Source of the DNA: Bacillota bacterium | GTDB lineage: Bacteria; Bacillota; UBA4882; UBA10575 | Direction of reading: 5' to 3' | DNA: 64,000 nucleotides | Assembly (NCBI GenBank): GCA_012727425.1 | Contig: JAAYHQ010000039.1 | Location: 26,163-90,162, forward strand | Shown: one piece after another, positions 42,994 to 51,754 of the stretch | Layout of the letters: each line of letters opens with the position of its first letter | How positions within the stretch are numbered: position 1 is the stretch's first letter | Position numbers and translations under genes: made by a program | Notes under the pieces: model-generated | Database searches by the model: none | What the model was told of the DNA's origin: nothing | What the model saw: the letters and a program-made list of their open reading frames with translations, nothing else

Positions 42994-43011
42994 TTGTGAA
43001 AATAATCACAA
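42994..43011 (+). promoter_or_regulatory. Rex operator of rex2
   Basis: TTGTGAAAATAATCACAA matches the canonical Rex operator TTGTGA-N6-TCACAA exactly. It covers the predicted transcription start, so rex2 should be autorepressed at low NADH. Confidence 0.85.
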
Positions 43012-43023
43012 GGGGAATAACCG

Positions 43024-43662
43024 ATGCCAGAAGGATTAGTAATGTTCCCGAAAGCCACCATTGCCCGGTTCCCCATGTACTTTCGGGTGTTAACCGAGTA
43101 TAACCACCAAAATATTGCGTTGGTCTCTTCCGAAGAGATGGCGCAAAAATTAGGGATCACTTCCAGTCAGATCCGGAAGGATCTTTCCTATTTCGGTAGT
43201 TTGGGGATCCGCGGCGCCGGTTATGATGTGGCCTATCTCCTGGCGAAGATTAAAGAGGTTCTAGGGATGGACAAAAGCCGGCGGCTGGCCATTATTGGCG
43301 CCGGTAAGCTTGGGCTGGCTTTAGCCGGTTATTCCGGATTGAAACAACATGGTCTGGAGGTAGCAGCCCTCTTTGATACCGATGATGCCAAATGGGGAAC
43401 TAATAACGGGCCGTTGCCGGTCTTTCCGTTGACGGAATTAGCCAGCCAAAAAGAGAAACTGGGGATGGAGATCGCGGTCCTGACCGTACCGGCTTCGGCG
43501 GCGCAACCCGTTGCCAACCTGGCGGTTAAAGCCGGGTTCAAGGCCCTGTGGAATTTTGCCCCGGTCCGGTTGGTGGTGCCCAAAGATGTGATTGTCCAGT
43601 ATGAAGATCTGGTGGTGGGGATCTTAACCCTTTCCCATCATTTAGCAAGGAAGTTCGGGTAA
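43024..43662 (+). CDS. rex: Redox-sensing repressor Rex (copy 2)
   Basis: 212 residues. Winged helix with ARFPMYFRVLTEYNHQNIALVSSEEMAQKL and SSQIRKDLSYFGSLGIRGAGY, then the NAD(H) domain with IIGAGKLGLALAGY and ALWNFAPVRL. The helix SSQIRKDLSYFG is the common Rex form, consistent with the canonical TTGTGA/TCACAA operator before it. The hydrogenase cluster begins 60 bases downstream behind another Rex-like palindrome, so this copy is its most likely regulator. AAGGGGA precedes ATG 43024. Confidence 0.96.
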   Translation: MPEGLVMFPKATIARFPMYFRVLTEYNHQNIALVSSEEMAQKLGITSSQIRKDLSYFGSLGIRGAGYDVAYLLAKIKEVLGMDKSRRLAIIGAGKLGLALAGYSGLKQHGLEVAALFDTDDAKWGTNNGPLPVFPLTELASQKEKLGMEIAVLTVPASAAQPVANLAVKAGFKALWNFAPVRLVVPKDVIVQYEDLVVGILTLSHHLARKFG

Positions 43663-43677
43663 TCTTTTCATCCTGGT

Positions 43678-43695
43678 ATGTGAAACTTTTCACAT
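43678..43695 (+). promoter_or_regulatory. Rex operator-like palindrome before the hydrogenase cluster
   Basis: ATGTGAAACTTTTCACAT matches TTGTGA-N6-TCACAA at all but the outermost base of each arm. It lies 28-45 bases before the first gene of the sensory/bifurcating hydrogenase run. Confidence 0.7.
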
Positions 43696-43722
43696 GCAAA
43701 GGGCCAGGCAAGGAGGGGTTAT

Positions 43723-44019
43723 ATGAAAACGCTCGCGGTTTGTGTGGGGAGTTCCTGCCATTTACTCGGATCTTACGCGGTCATTAAAAGGTTGCAACAA
43801 CTCCTGGCGGAACACCGGCTGAACGGTGAGGTGGAACTGAAGGCCAGCTTTTGTTTGGGGCAGTGTCAAGCCGGGGTCACGGTTTGTTACGAAGGAACCC
43901 TATATACGGCCTTGACCGAAGAGAATATTGACGCCTTTTTTTACCAGCACGTCCTGGCCGGCGCAGATGAAGAGTCCGGAAGAAAGGGGAAGCGCGATGG
44001 GGATCATCTCGACGATTGA
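43723..44019 (+). CDS. Thioredoxin-like [2Fe-2S] protein (NuoE C-terminal type)
   Basis: 98 residues. The four Cys pattern CVGSSC...FCLGQC is that of thioredoxin-like [2Fe-2S] ferredoxins (NuoE/HydC C-terminal domain without the helical N-terminus). Probably an electron carrier or partner for the sensory hydrogenase next to it. CAAGGAGGGG precedes the ATG. Its 3' end overlaps the next gene by 23 bases, so they are coupled. Confidence 0.88.
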   Translation: MKTLAVCVGSSCHLLGSYAVIKRLQQLLAEHRLNGEVELKASFCLGQCQAGVTVCYEGTLYTALTEENIDAFFYQHVLAGADEESGRKGKRDGDHLDD

Positions 44020-45739
44020 AGCCAGCTGTCGTGATTGTTACAAATGTGTCCGTTCCTGTCCGGTGAAGGCCATTAGAGTTACCGGAGGCCATGCGGAGGT
44101 AGTAGAGAACCGTTGTATCGCCGATGGCCATTGTGTGTTGGTCTGTCCCCAACAGGCGAAGAAGGTGGCGGACGGGAAAGGGTTGGTCCGCGATTTTCTC
44201 CTGGCCAAACAAAAGCTGGCTGCAAGTGTGGCCCCTTCTTTTGTCGCTTTGGATGGATATTCCGACCCCGGCCGGTTGGTTTCCGCCCTCCACAAGCTAG
44301 GGTTTGACTATGTGGCGGAGACGGCGGAAGCGGCCGAATTGGTAGCCCGGGAACACCTGAAATTAGTGGCGGAGGCGGAAGGGGAGCCGCTCATCAGCAG
44401 TTGCTGCCCGGTGGTGGTCAACCTGATTGAACGGTACTATCCGCAGTTGATTAAGTATTTAGCGCCGGTCGTTTCACCTATGATTGCCCATGGCCGGCTC
44501 TTAAAAGCGGTTTACGGCGCCGATGTGAAGGTGGTCTTTATCGGCCCTTGTATCGGGAAGAAGGATGAGTATCGCCGGGCCGAGCTTCAAGGGAGTATCG
44601 ATGCGGTCTTAACTTTCCATGAGTTAAAGGCCATGTTGGCCGAAGAAGGCATCGACCCGGGCCGGGAGGAGCCGGCGGATTTTGACCGTAGCGGGGGGAC
44701 CGCGCGGGTTTTTCCTACTCCCGGAGGTTTGGCCAAGACCGCGCGGTTGAATACGGATTTACTGGCCGAAGAGGTTTTGACCATTGACGGCTTGGAGGCG
44801 GTGATCGACTTTTTGGCCCGTTTTGAGGAAGACAAAAGCGGCCTCCGTTTAGTGGAGCTTTTGGCTTGCCGGGGCGGGTGCTTAATGGGTCCGGGCCTGG
44901 AGAGTAATTTAGGCCTTTACAACCGGCGGCAACGGCTGCTGGATTACGCCCGGAGCCGCCGCCCGGCGGCGGACAAGCCGATGCCCGGTGGGGAAAGTCC
45001 GGCGGTAAAGGATGAACCCGAGGGTTCTTTCCTCTTGACGGACTATGCCAAACGCAAGTTGAATATCCCGGCGCCCAGTGAGGAAGCGATCCGCCGGGTG
45101 TTAAGTCAAACCGGCAAGACCAAGCCCGAGGATGAACTGAACTGCGGAGCCTGCGGTTACAATTCTTGCCGGGAGAAGGCGGTTGCGGTGTTGGAAGGGA
45201 TGGCCGAGATTGATATGTGTATCCCGTATATGCGGGCCAAAGCCGAGTCCCGGGCCAATCTGATCTGTAGTATGACCCCGAACGCCATTATTGTGGTCGA
45301 TCGTAATTTGCGGATTTTAGAGGTTAATCCGGCGGCCGAACGGAAGTTCCTCTGCCGGCAGGACCAGGTGGTGGGGAAGGACTTACAATTGTTGATTGAT
45401 CCGGTTTACTTTGAGGAAGCCTTGCGGACGAAAAAATTGGTCACGGGTGAAGTGGCCTACCCGGCCTACGGGATTGTCACCTGGCAAGCCATCTTTTATG
45501 TGGAAACCGATGATGTCCTGATCGGAATCTTTGTTGATATTACCAAAGAACATGAACAACGGGAAAGGCTGGCTTTGGTGAAAGGCGAGACTTTGACCAA
45601 AGCCCAGGAAGTTATCGACAAGCAGATGCGGGTGGCGCAGGAGATCGCCGGTCTGCTTGGAGAGACAACGGCCGAGACGAAAGTTCTTCTTTCAAAGCTG
45701 ATCAAACTCATTAAAAACGGGGATGGGAGCATCCAATGA
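43997..45739 (+). CDS. Sensory [FeFe] hydrogenase with PAS domain (HydS-like)
   Basis: 580 residues. N-terminal 2x[4Fe-4S] ferredoxin (CRDCYKCVRSCP, CIADGHCVLVCP), then the H-cluster domain with all four Cys-bearing motifs (ISSCCPVV, GPCIGKKDEY, LLACRGGC). A [4Fe-4S] domain (CGACGYNSCREKA) is followed by a PAS domain (MTPNAIIVVDRNLRILEVNPAAE) and a coiled helix. L1 and L2 differ from catalytic enzymes (TSCCP, MPCTAKK). This is the layout of group C/phosphatase-linked sensory hydrogenases, thought to sense H2 or redox state. ATG 43997 follows AAAGGGGA. Confidence 0.93.
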   Translation: MGIISTIEASCRDCYKCVRSCPVKAIRVTGGHAEVVENRCIADGHCVLVCPQQAKKVADGKGLVRDFLLAKQKLAASVAPSFVALDGYSDPGRLVSALHKLGFDYVAETAEAAELVAREHLKLVAEAEGEPLISSCCPVVVNLIERYYPQLIKYLAPVVSPMIAHGRLLKAVYGADVKVVFIGPCIGKKDEYRRAELQGSIDAVLTFHELKAMLAEEGIDPGREEPADFDRSGGTARVFPTPGGLAKTARLNTDLLAEEVLTIDGLEAVIDFLARFEEDKSGLRLVELLACRGGCLMGPGLESNLGLYNRRQRLLDYARSRRPAADKPMPGGESPAVKDEPEGSFLLTDYAKRKLNIPAPSEEAIRRVLSQTGKTKPEDELNCGACGYNSCREKAVAVLEGMAEIDMCIPYMRAKAESRANLICSMTPNAIIVVDRNLRILEVNPAAERKFLCRQDQVVGKDLQLLIDPVYFEEALRTKKLVTGEVAYPAYGIVTWQAIFYVETDDVLIGIFVDITKEHEQRERLALVKGETLTKAQEVIDKQMRVAQEIAGLLGETTAETKVLLSKLIKLIKNGDGSIQ

Positions 45740-46887
45740 GCATATACATCGATACCGAATGGGCCAGTCTGGCTAAATCCGGGGAAGAATTATGCGGCGA
45801 CCATGTGGAAGTAGTCCGTACCCCCGAGGCGGTAGTTGCCGTCCTTGCCGACGGCTTGGGCAGCGGGGTGAAAGCCAATATTCTCGCCACTTTGACGGCA
45901 AAGATCATCGCCACGATGGTGAAAAATGGCGCCACTTTAGAGGAGACCATCGAAACCGTCTTCAATACCCTGCCGGTCTGCCAGAAGAGGAATTTAGCCT
46001 ATTCCACTTTTACCGTTATCCAGATCGACCGGGATGGCCAGGGCTATGTGGCCGAGTTTGATAATCCCCCGCTCTTTTTCCTCCGGGCCGGTAAACTTTT
46101 CCCCCTTCCCTGGTCCGAACGGGAGATCGCCGGCCGGAAAATCCGGGAAAGCCGCTTTCAAGTGGTTCCCGGTGATGTCCTCGTGACTGTTTCCGACGGG
46201 GTGATTCATGCCGGTATCGGGGGGGTTTTAAACCTAGGGTGGCGTTGGGAAGAAGTAAGCGCCTACATTGAGAAACTGGTTAATTTACATCCCGATGCTC
46301 AAACCCTGAGCAAATGGTTGATTACCGCCTGCGGCCAGCTTTATGCTTCCCGGCCGGGGGACGATACCACCGCATTGGTCTTGAAGATCCGGACACCCCG
46401 GACTTTGACGGTAGCGGTCGGGCCGCCCCAAAACAAGGATGATGACGCCAAAGTCGCCCAGATCATTCGGGAAGAGACGGGCAGTAAAGTGATCTGCGGG
46501 GGGACCACCGGCTCCATTATTGCCCGGGAGTGGGGGAGCGACATAAAGGTCGATCTGAAGGACCTGGATCCGGAGATCCCGCCTTATGGCCGCTTACGGG
46601 GGGTTGATCTGGTCACCGAAGGAATCATTACTTTAAGTAAGACTTTAGAGGCGCTGAAGAATGAGGAAACCCGGAAGAAATACACCGGTCGGAAAAACGC
46701 CGTTTCCCTTCTGTCGCAGATCTTTTTGGAGAGTGACAGCATCAAGTTTATTGTCGGGAAGGCTTTGAACCCGGCCCACCAGAACCCGGATTTACCCTTA
46801 AATTTAGCCTTGAAAATGCAGGTGGTCAAGGAGATCGCCGAGACATTGGAGGACAAGGGGAAAAAAGTTGAAATGCTCTATTTTTAG
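45736..46887 (+). CDS. SpoIIE-type phosphatase linked to the sensory hydrogenase
   Basis: 383 residues. An SpoIIE/PP2C-like domain (1-215) has VVAVLADGLGSGVKAN, AYSTFTVIQ, DNPPLFFLR, VTVSDGVI and GDDTTALVLK. A second domain of about 165 residues follows, with the motif SKVICGGTTGSIIAREWG, which I do not know from other SpoIIE phosphatases. It overlaps the hydS-like stop (ATGA). Likely the output of the H2/redox sensor, acting on an unknown phosphoprotein. Confidence 0.9.
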   Translation: MSIYIDTEWASLAKSGEELCGDHVEVVRTPEAVVAVLADGLGSGVKANILATLTAKIIATMVKNGATLEETIETVFNTLPVCQKRNLAYSTFTVIQIDRDGQGYVAEFDNPPLFFLRAGKLFPLPWSEREIAGRKIRESRFQVVPGDVLVTVSDGVIHAGIGGVLNLGWRWEEVSAYIEKLVNLHPDAQTLSKWLITACGQLYASRPGDDTTALVLKIRTPRTLTVAVGPPQNKDDDAKVAQIIREETGSKVICGGTTGSIIAREWGSDIKVDLKDLDPEIPPYGRLRGVDLVTEGIITLSKTLEALKNEETRKKYTGRKNAVSLLSQIFLESDSIKFIVGKALNPAHQNPDLPLNLALKMQVVKEIAETLEDKGKKVEMLYF

Positions 46888-47016
46888 GGAGTCGCTCCCG
46901 GCGGCTTCCGCCAGCCGGGTAAATGCGGGCAAAGGTAATTGAATTCGAAAAGCGACGAACGACGCGGAAAAGAGTTACGATCCTATTTCAATTTACGGAA
47001 AGGAGATAAATACGCG

Positions 47017-47550
47017 ATGAAACAAGAAGGAGTAAACCAGGCGCCGAAGGAGGAACGTTCCACCACTTATCAACGGAAATTTGAAAAAGTCAATGAGATC
47101 ATTAACCGTTTAGGCCGTTCCCAATCGGCCCTCATCCCAATCTTACAGGAAGTGCAGGAAGAATACCGCTATTTACCGGAGGAGATTCTCACCTATATTG
47201 CCACGGCCCTCGGGCTTTCACCGGCCAGTGTTTTCGGGGTGGCCACCTTTTACGCCCAGTTTTCACTAGAGGCCAAAGGTAAATATGTGATTAAGGTTTG
47301 TGACGGAACCGCTTGCCACGTCCGGGGTTCCAATCCGGTGCTGGCAGCCATTAAAAAACGGGTCAATTTGACCGGAGATAAGAAAACCACGAGTGACCTC
47401 CGTTACACGGTCGAGACCGTTTCCTGTCTCGGCGCTTGCGGTCTAGCCCCGGTTTTGATGATCAATGACAAGATCTACGGGCAGATGACACCGGAGGCGA
47501 TCAATATTATCCTTGATCAACTGGAGAAGGAGGAAGCAGCAGATGAATAA
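47017..47550 (+). CDS. hydC: NADH-dependent [FeFe] hydrogenase subunit HydC (NuoE-like)
   Basis: 177 residues. Helical N-terminal part (SALIPILQEVQEEYRYLPEE) and thioredoxin-like [2Fe-2S] domain with CDGTAC and SCLGACG. Passes electrons between the NADH site on HydB and the rest of the enzyme. ATG 47017 follows AAAGGAGAT. hydB starts inside its 3' end. A GC hairpin without T run (about 46890-46915) separates it from the sensory genes. Confidence 0.96.
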   Translation: MKQEGVNQAPKEERSTTYQRKFEKVNEIINRLGRSQSALIPILQEVQEEYRYLPEEILTYIATALGLSPASVFGVATFYAQFSLEAKGKYVIKVCDGTACHVRGSNPVLAAIKKRVNLTGDKKTTSDLRYTVETVSCLGACGLAPVLMINDKIYGQMTPEAINIILDQLEKEEAADE

Positions 47551-49417
47551 GGAGCAATTGGAGCAATGGAAAGACCAGTGGCGCCGGGGTTTTGAACGGG
47601 AAAAGGCGCGGATCCTGGTTTGTGCCGGGACCGGTTGTGTGGCCAACGGGTCACTGGCGGTCTACGAGGCGCTGAAGAAAGAAGTGGAAGCACGGGGTGC
47701 GTATGTCACCGTCGATCTGTTACTTGAAGGAGAAAAAACCGGAGTTGCGGTGGTTAAAAGCGGATGCCACGGTTTCTGTGAGATGGGACCCTTGGTCCGT
47801 TTGGAACCCTCGGGAATCCTGTATACGAAGGTAAAAGCCGAAGACGCGGCGGAAATTGTGGAGGCTTTGTTGAGCGGCGGGGAGCCGGTGGCGCGACTTT
47901 TATACCGCCATCCACTGACGGGCCAGGTTTACGAAGCAGAACACCAGATCCCCTTTTATCATAATCAGCAACGCACGGCGCTGGCCCACTGCGGGCAGAT
48001 TGACCCGGAAGATATCCGTGAATATGTGGCCGATGGCGGCTATGAGGGTTTGAAAAAGGCCTTAACCCAAATGACCCCCGAAGAGGTTTGCCAGGAGATT
48101 ATCGCTTCCGGACGGCGGGGCCGGGGCGGCGGTGGTTTCCCCACCGGCCGGAAATGGGATTTAACCCGGATCGAAAAGGGACCGAAAAAATACGTGGTGT
48201 GTAACGGCGACGAAGGGGATCCGGGGGCCTTTATGGACCGGAGTCTCATGGAAGGCGATCCCCACCGGGTCTTGGAAGGGATGGCCATTGCCGGTTATGC
48301 CATCGGGGCCGATGAAGGATATATTTATGTCCGGGCCGAGTATCCGCTGGCCGTGCAGAGATTAAAGACGGCGATTGCCCAAGCGAAGGAGTACGGTCTC
48401 CTGGGCCAGAACATCCTGGGCACCGGTTTCAATTTTGAGTTAAAAATCAAGGAGGGGGCGGGGGCCTTTGTCTGTGGGGAAGAAACAGCCCTTTTGGCTT
48501 CCATCGAAGGACGAAGGGGGATGCCCTCCCCGAAACCGCCATTTCCGGCCCAATCCGGTCTGTGGGGCAAACCGACCCTCATCAATAACGTGGAGACTTT
48601 TGCCAATGTGGCCCAGATTATTGTGAAAGGGGCCGCCTGGTTCAGCAGTATTGGCGCTGAAAACAATACCGGCACCAAGACTTTTGCCATCACCGGACAG
48701 GTGGCCAATACCGGTCTGATTGAGGTTCCCTTGGGAACCACCCTCCGCCAGGTGGTTTTTGAGATCGGCGGCGGAATCCGGGGCGGTAAGAAGTTTAAAG
48801 CAGTGCAGATTGGCGGACCGTCGGGCGGTTGTCTGACCGAGGAACACCTGGATCTGCCTTTGGATTTTGACTCCTTGAAAGCGGCCGGGGCGATGATTGG
48901 CTCCGGAGGCCTGGTGATTATGGACGAAAACACCTGTATGGTGGAAGTGGCCCGCTTCTTTATGAATTTTACCCAGAATGAATCCTGCGGTAAATGCGTA
49001 CCCTGCCGGGAAGGGACCAAACGGATGCTGGAGATCCTCCAACGGGCGGTGGATGGCGAAGGCCGGCCGGAGGATGTGGACCTCCTCCAAGAGCTGGCCG
49101 AGGCGGTCCGGGACGGTTCTTTGTGCGGTTTGGGGAAAACGGCTCCGAACCCGGTTTTAACGATGTTGAAATACTTTAAAGATGAGTATATCGCCCATGT
49201 GGTCGAGAAAAGGTGTCCGGCCGGGGTCTGTTCCGCCTTGAAAGGGTACCAGATCGATCCGGAAAAATGCAAGGGTTGCAGCAAATGCGCCCGTGCCTGC
49301 CCGGTCCAGGCGATCAGTGGCGAACTGAAAAAACCATATACCATTGATCAGACAAAGTGTATCAAGTGCGGCGCTTGTGTGACTAATTGTCCGTTTAAGG
49401 CCATTAAGGAGGGGTAA
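47543..49417 (+). CDS. hydB: NADH-dependent [FeFe] hydrogenase subunit HydB (NuoF-like)
   Basis: 624 residues. N-terminal thioredoxin-like [2Fe-2S] domain (CAGTGCVANGS, SGCHGFCEMG). NADH/FMN domain: RRGRGGGGFPTGRKW and GDEGDPGAFMDRS. A [4Fe-4S] site (ESCGKCVPCREG) precedes a C-terminal 2x[4Fe-4S] ferredoxin (CKGCSKCARACP, CIKCGACVTNCP). It binds NAD(H) and, in bifurcating HydABC enzymes, hosts the flavin. ATG 47543 follows AAGGAGG and overlaps hydC's stop. Confidence 0.97.
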   Translation: MNKEQLEQWKDQWRRGFEREKARILVCAGTGCVANGSLAVYEALKKEVEARGAYVTVDLLLEGEKTGVAVVKSGCHGFCEMGPLVRLEPSGILYTKVKAEDAAEIVEALLSGGEPVARLLYRHPLTGQVYEAEHQIPFYHNQQRTALAHCGQIDPEDIREYVADGGYEGLKKALTQMTPEEVCQEIIASGRRGRGGGGFPTGRKWDLTRIEKGPKKYVVCNGDEGDPGAFMDRSLMEGDPHRVLEGMAIAGYAIGADEGYIYVRAEYPLAVQRLKTAIAQAKEYGLLGQNILGTGFNFELKIKEGAGAFVCGEETALLASIEGRRGMPSPKPPFPAQSGLWGKPTLINNVETFANVAQIIVKGAAWFSSIGAENNTGTKTFAITGQVANTGLIEVPLGTTLRQVVFEIGGGIRGGKKFKAVQIGGPSGGCLTEEHLDLPLDFDSLKAAGAMIGSGGLVIMDENTCMVEVARFFMNFTQNESCGKCVPCREGTKRMLEILQRAVDGEGRPEDVDLLQELAEAVRDGSLCGLGKTAPNPVLTMLKYFKDEYIAHVVEKRCPAGVCSALKGYQIDPEKCKGCSKCARACPVQAISGELKKPYTIDQTKCIKCGACVTNCPFKAIKEG

Positions 49418-49420
49418 GCT

Positions 49421-51433
49421 TTGGAACAGAAAAATGCGGTATACATCGACGGCCAACTGGTGGAGTTGAATGGGGAAAAGAACATCTTAGAATTGACTAG
49501 AAAAATCGGGATCGAGATTCCGACCTTTTGCTATCATTCCGAGCTCAGCCTGTACGGGGCGTGCCGGATGTGCGTTGTGGAAGTTGAAGGCCGGGGGATA
49601 ATGGCTTCCTGTTCCACCCCGCCGGCGCCGGGGATGAAGATCTTGACCAACAGCCCCCGGGTGCAACGGGTCCGCCGGACAGTGCTTGAATTGTTGCTGG
49701 CCAACCATGACCGGGAGTGTACGACCTGTGACCGGAACGGCAGTTGCAAACTGCAAGAACTGGCCAACCGGTTTGGAGTGAAAAAAATCCGTTTCGGGGA
49801 GCGCGATGTTAAACTGCCGTTGGACCATTCCAGCCACTCCCTGGTACGGGATCCCAACAAATGTATCCTCTGTGGCGACTGTGTCCGGATGTGCGCCGAA
49901 GTGCAGGGGATTGGGGTCTTGGATTTCGCCGGTCGCGGTTCTAAAACGGTGGTGACACCGGCCTTCCATAAAAACCTGGCTGATGTGGATTGCGTCAATT
50001 GCGGACAATGCAGCGCCGTCTGCCCGACCGGGGCGATTGTGGTCAAGGATGAGACCGACCGGGCGTGGGCGTTCATTCATAATCCGGAAAAGTTGGTGGT
50101 CGTGCAGGTCGCGCCGGCGGTCCGGGTGGCTTTGGGCGAAGAGTTCGGTTTACCGGCCGGTGAGATCGTCACCGGGAAAGTGGTGGCGGCGTTAAAACGC
50201 TTAGGTTTTGATAAAGTGTTTGATACTTCAATCGCTGCCGACTTAACGGTGATCGAGGAGACCCATGAATTTATCCAACGGTTACAGAATGGAGAAAGAC
50301 TACCCCAGTTTACCTCCTGTTGCCCGGCCTGGGTGAAATTTGCCGAGCATAATGGGGTGGAATATTTGAAAAACCTATCTTCCTGCCGTTCTCCCCAACA
50401 GATGTTCGGTTCGCTGGTGAAGAAGTACTGGGCGAAGGAGATCGGGAAGAAACCCGAGGATATTATCGTGGTCTCCATTATGCCTTGTACCGCCAAGAAG
50501 TACGAGGCGGCCTTGCCCCAGTTTGCCACCGGCGGGATCCCCGATGTGGATCTGGTCCTGACCACCCAGGAACTGGCCCGGATGATCCGCGAGGCCGGGT
50601 TGGTCTTTGACCAGTTGGATGTGGAATCCTTTGACACGCCCTTCGGCTTTACCACCGGCGCCGGGGTGATCTTTGGGACCACCGGCGGGGTGGCGGAAGC
50701 CGTGCTCCGGGCGGCCCACGAGTTTGTAACCGGGAAGCCCATCGACCAGATCAACTTCGAGGCGGTGCGCGGTTTTGCCCACCGGAAAGAGGCAACGGTG
50801 GAGATTGCCGGTCAGCAGATTAAAGTAGCGGTGGTCCATGGTCTGGCCAACGCCAAAACCCTCCTCCAGGAGATAAAGGAAGGCAAAGCCGATTACCAGA
50901 TCGTTGAGGTGATGGCTTGCCCCGGCGGCTGTGTCGGTGGCGCCGGGCAACCGATCGCCCCGACAATGGAGACGAAAAAGGAACGGGCGAAGGGGATCTA
51001 TAATGCCGACAAGCTTTCCCAGTTGCGGAAGGCCCAGGATAACCCGGTGGTTACGAAATTCTATGACCAGTGGCTGGCGAAGCCCAATAGCGCGGCCGCC
51101 CATGAAGCCCTTCATACGTCCTACTCTAACCGGGGGCGGATCAACGGGGAAGAGATTGAACTGTTAACCAGTAAACAGCCGGATACGGTCGATATTGCCG
51201 TTTGCGTTGGAACCTGCTGTTATTTGAATGGTTCCTATGATACGTTGCAGAAATTGATGAAATTGGCCACGGCGACCGATGTTAAAGACCGGATTAATCT
51301 CCATGCCACTTTCTGCCTGGAACAGTGCGAACAAGGGCCGGTGATTAAAGTGGATGATGAGATTATCAACGGGGTAACACCGGATACGGTCGAAAAGGTC
51401 TTTGCGGAAAAGATCCGTCCGAAATTGGGGTAA
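49421..51433 (+). CDS. hydA: [FeFe] hydrogenase catalytic subunit HydA
   Basis: 670 residues. Order: plant-type [2Fe-2S] (FCYHSELSLYGACRMC), His-Cys [4Fe-4S] (HDRECTTCDRNGSC), 2x[4Fe-4S] (CILCGDCVRMC, CVNCGQCSAVCPTGA), H-cluster (FTSCCPAW, MPCTAKKYE, MACPGGCVGGAGQP) with the small-subunit region (KGIYNAD). An extra C-terminal thioredoxin-like [2Fe-2S] domain (CVGTCCYLNGS, FCLEQCEQG) is fused. This is the trimeric NAD-linked (M3-type) enzyme that makes H2 from NADH and reduced ferredoxin. TTG 49421 follows AAGGAGGGG; terminator follows. Confidence 0.98.
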   Translation: MEQKNAVYIDGQLVELNGEKNILELTRKIGIEIPTFCYHSELSLYGACRMCVVEVEGRGIMASCSTPPAPGMKILTNSPRVQRVRRTVLELLLANHDRECTTCDRNGSCKLQELANRFGVKKIRFGERDVKLPLDHSSHSLVRDPNKCILCGDCVRMCAEVQGIGVLDFAGRGSKTVVTPAFHKNLADVDCVNCGQCSAVCPTGAIVVKDETDRAWAFIHNPEKLVVVQVAPAVRVALGEEFGLPAGEIVTGKVVAALKRLGFDKVFDTSIAADLTVIEETHEFIQRLQNGERLPQFTSCCPAWVKFAEHNGVEYLKNLSSCRSPQQMFGSLVKKYWAKEIGKKPEDIIVVSIMPCTAKKYEAALPQFATGGIPDVDLVLTTQELARMIREAGLVFDQLDVESFDTPFGFTTGAGVIFGTTGGVAEAVLRAAHEFVTGKPIDQINFEAVRGFAHRKEATVEIAGQQIKVAVVHGLANAKTLLQEIKEGKADYQIVEVMACPGGCVGGAGQPIAPTMETKKERAKGIYNADKLSQLRKAQDNPVVTKFYDQWLAKPNSAAAHEALHTSYSNRGRINGEEIELLTSKQPDTVDIAVCVGTCCYLNGSYDTLQKLMKLATATDVKDRINLHATFCLEQCEQGPVIKVDDEIINGVTPDTVEKVFAEKIRPKLG

Positions 51434-51478
51434 GCGCGTCAAACGGTTACTAAAAAGTGGAGTGAACCATAGAGAAAG

Positions 51479-51508
51479 GCCTCTTTCGTTTGGAAAGAGG
51501 CTTTTCTC
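51479..51508 (+). terminator. Terminator after hydA
   Basis: GCCTCTTTC-gtttg-GAAAGAGGC followed by TTTTCTC. Ends the hydrogenase transcript. Confidence 0.87.
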
Positions 51509-51741
51509 TTGGCGCCCGGGCGGAGCCAAAAGGGATTATCCGGAAAACGGCGAATAATAATAGAATACGAGAATACGCAGTGGATTCCGGTTGGACGGCC
51601 GAATTTGGGGACACGCTCAATAACCAGCAATAAATAGGAAACAGGGAATACCTTTTGAGCAACAATAACATAAGGGAAACGGGAAGCGGCATGCCGCCGC
51701 CAAGCGGGGAATACCCGGAAACGGACGGAGAAATTGAAATT
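51509..51741. other. Non-coding stretch before the helicase gene
   Basis: No gene or RNA family recognised. AAT-rich runs (about 51550-51575) and AAACGG strings occur, but I find no convincing promoter. Confidence 0.3.
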
Positions 51742-51754
51742 GAGGAGTACGGAC

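Noticed and set aside
48325..49344. 339-codon minus-strand frame inside hydB
   Set aside because: Antisense shadow of the Fe-S and FMN regions of hydB; composition is typical of mirror frames and no start signal is present.
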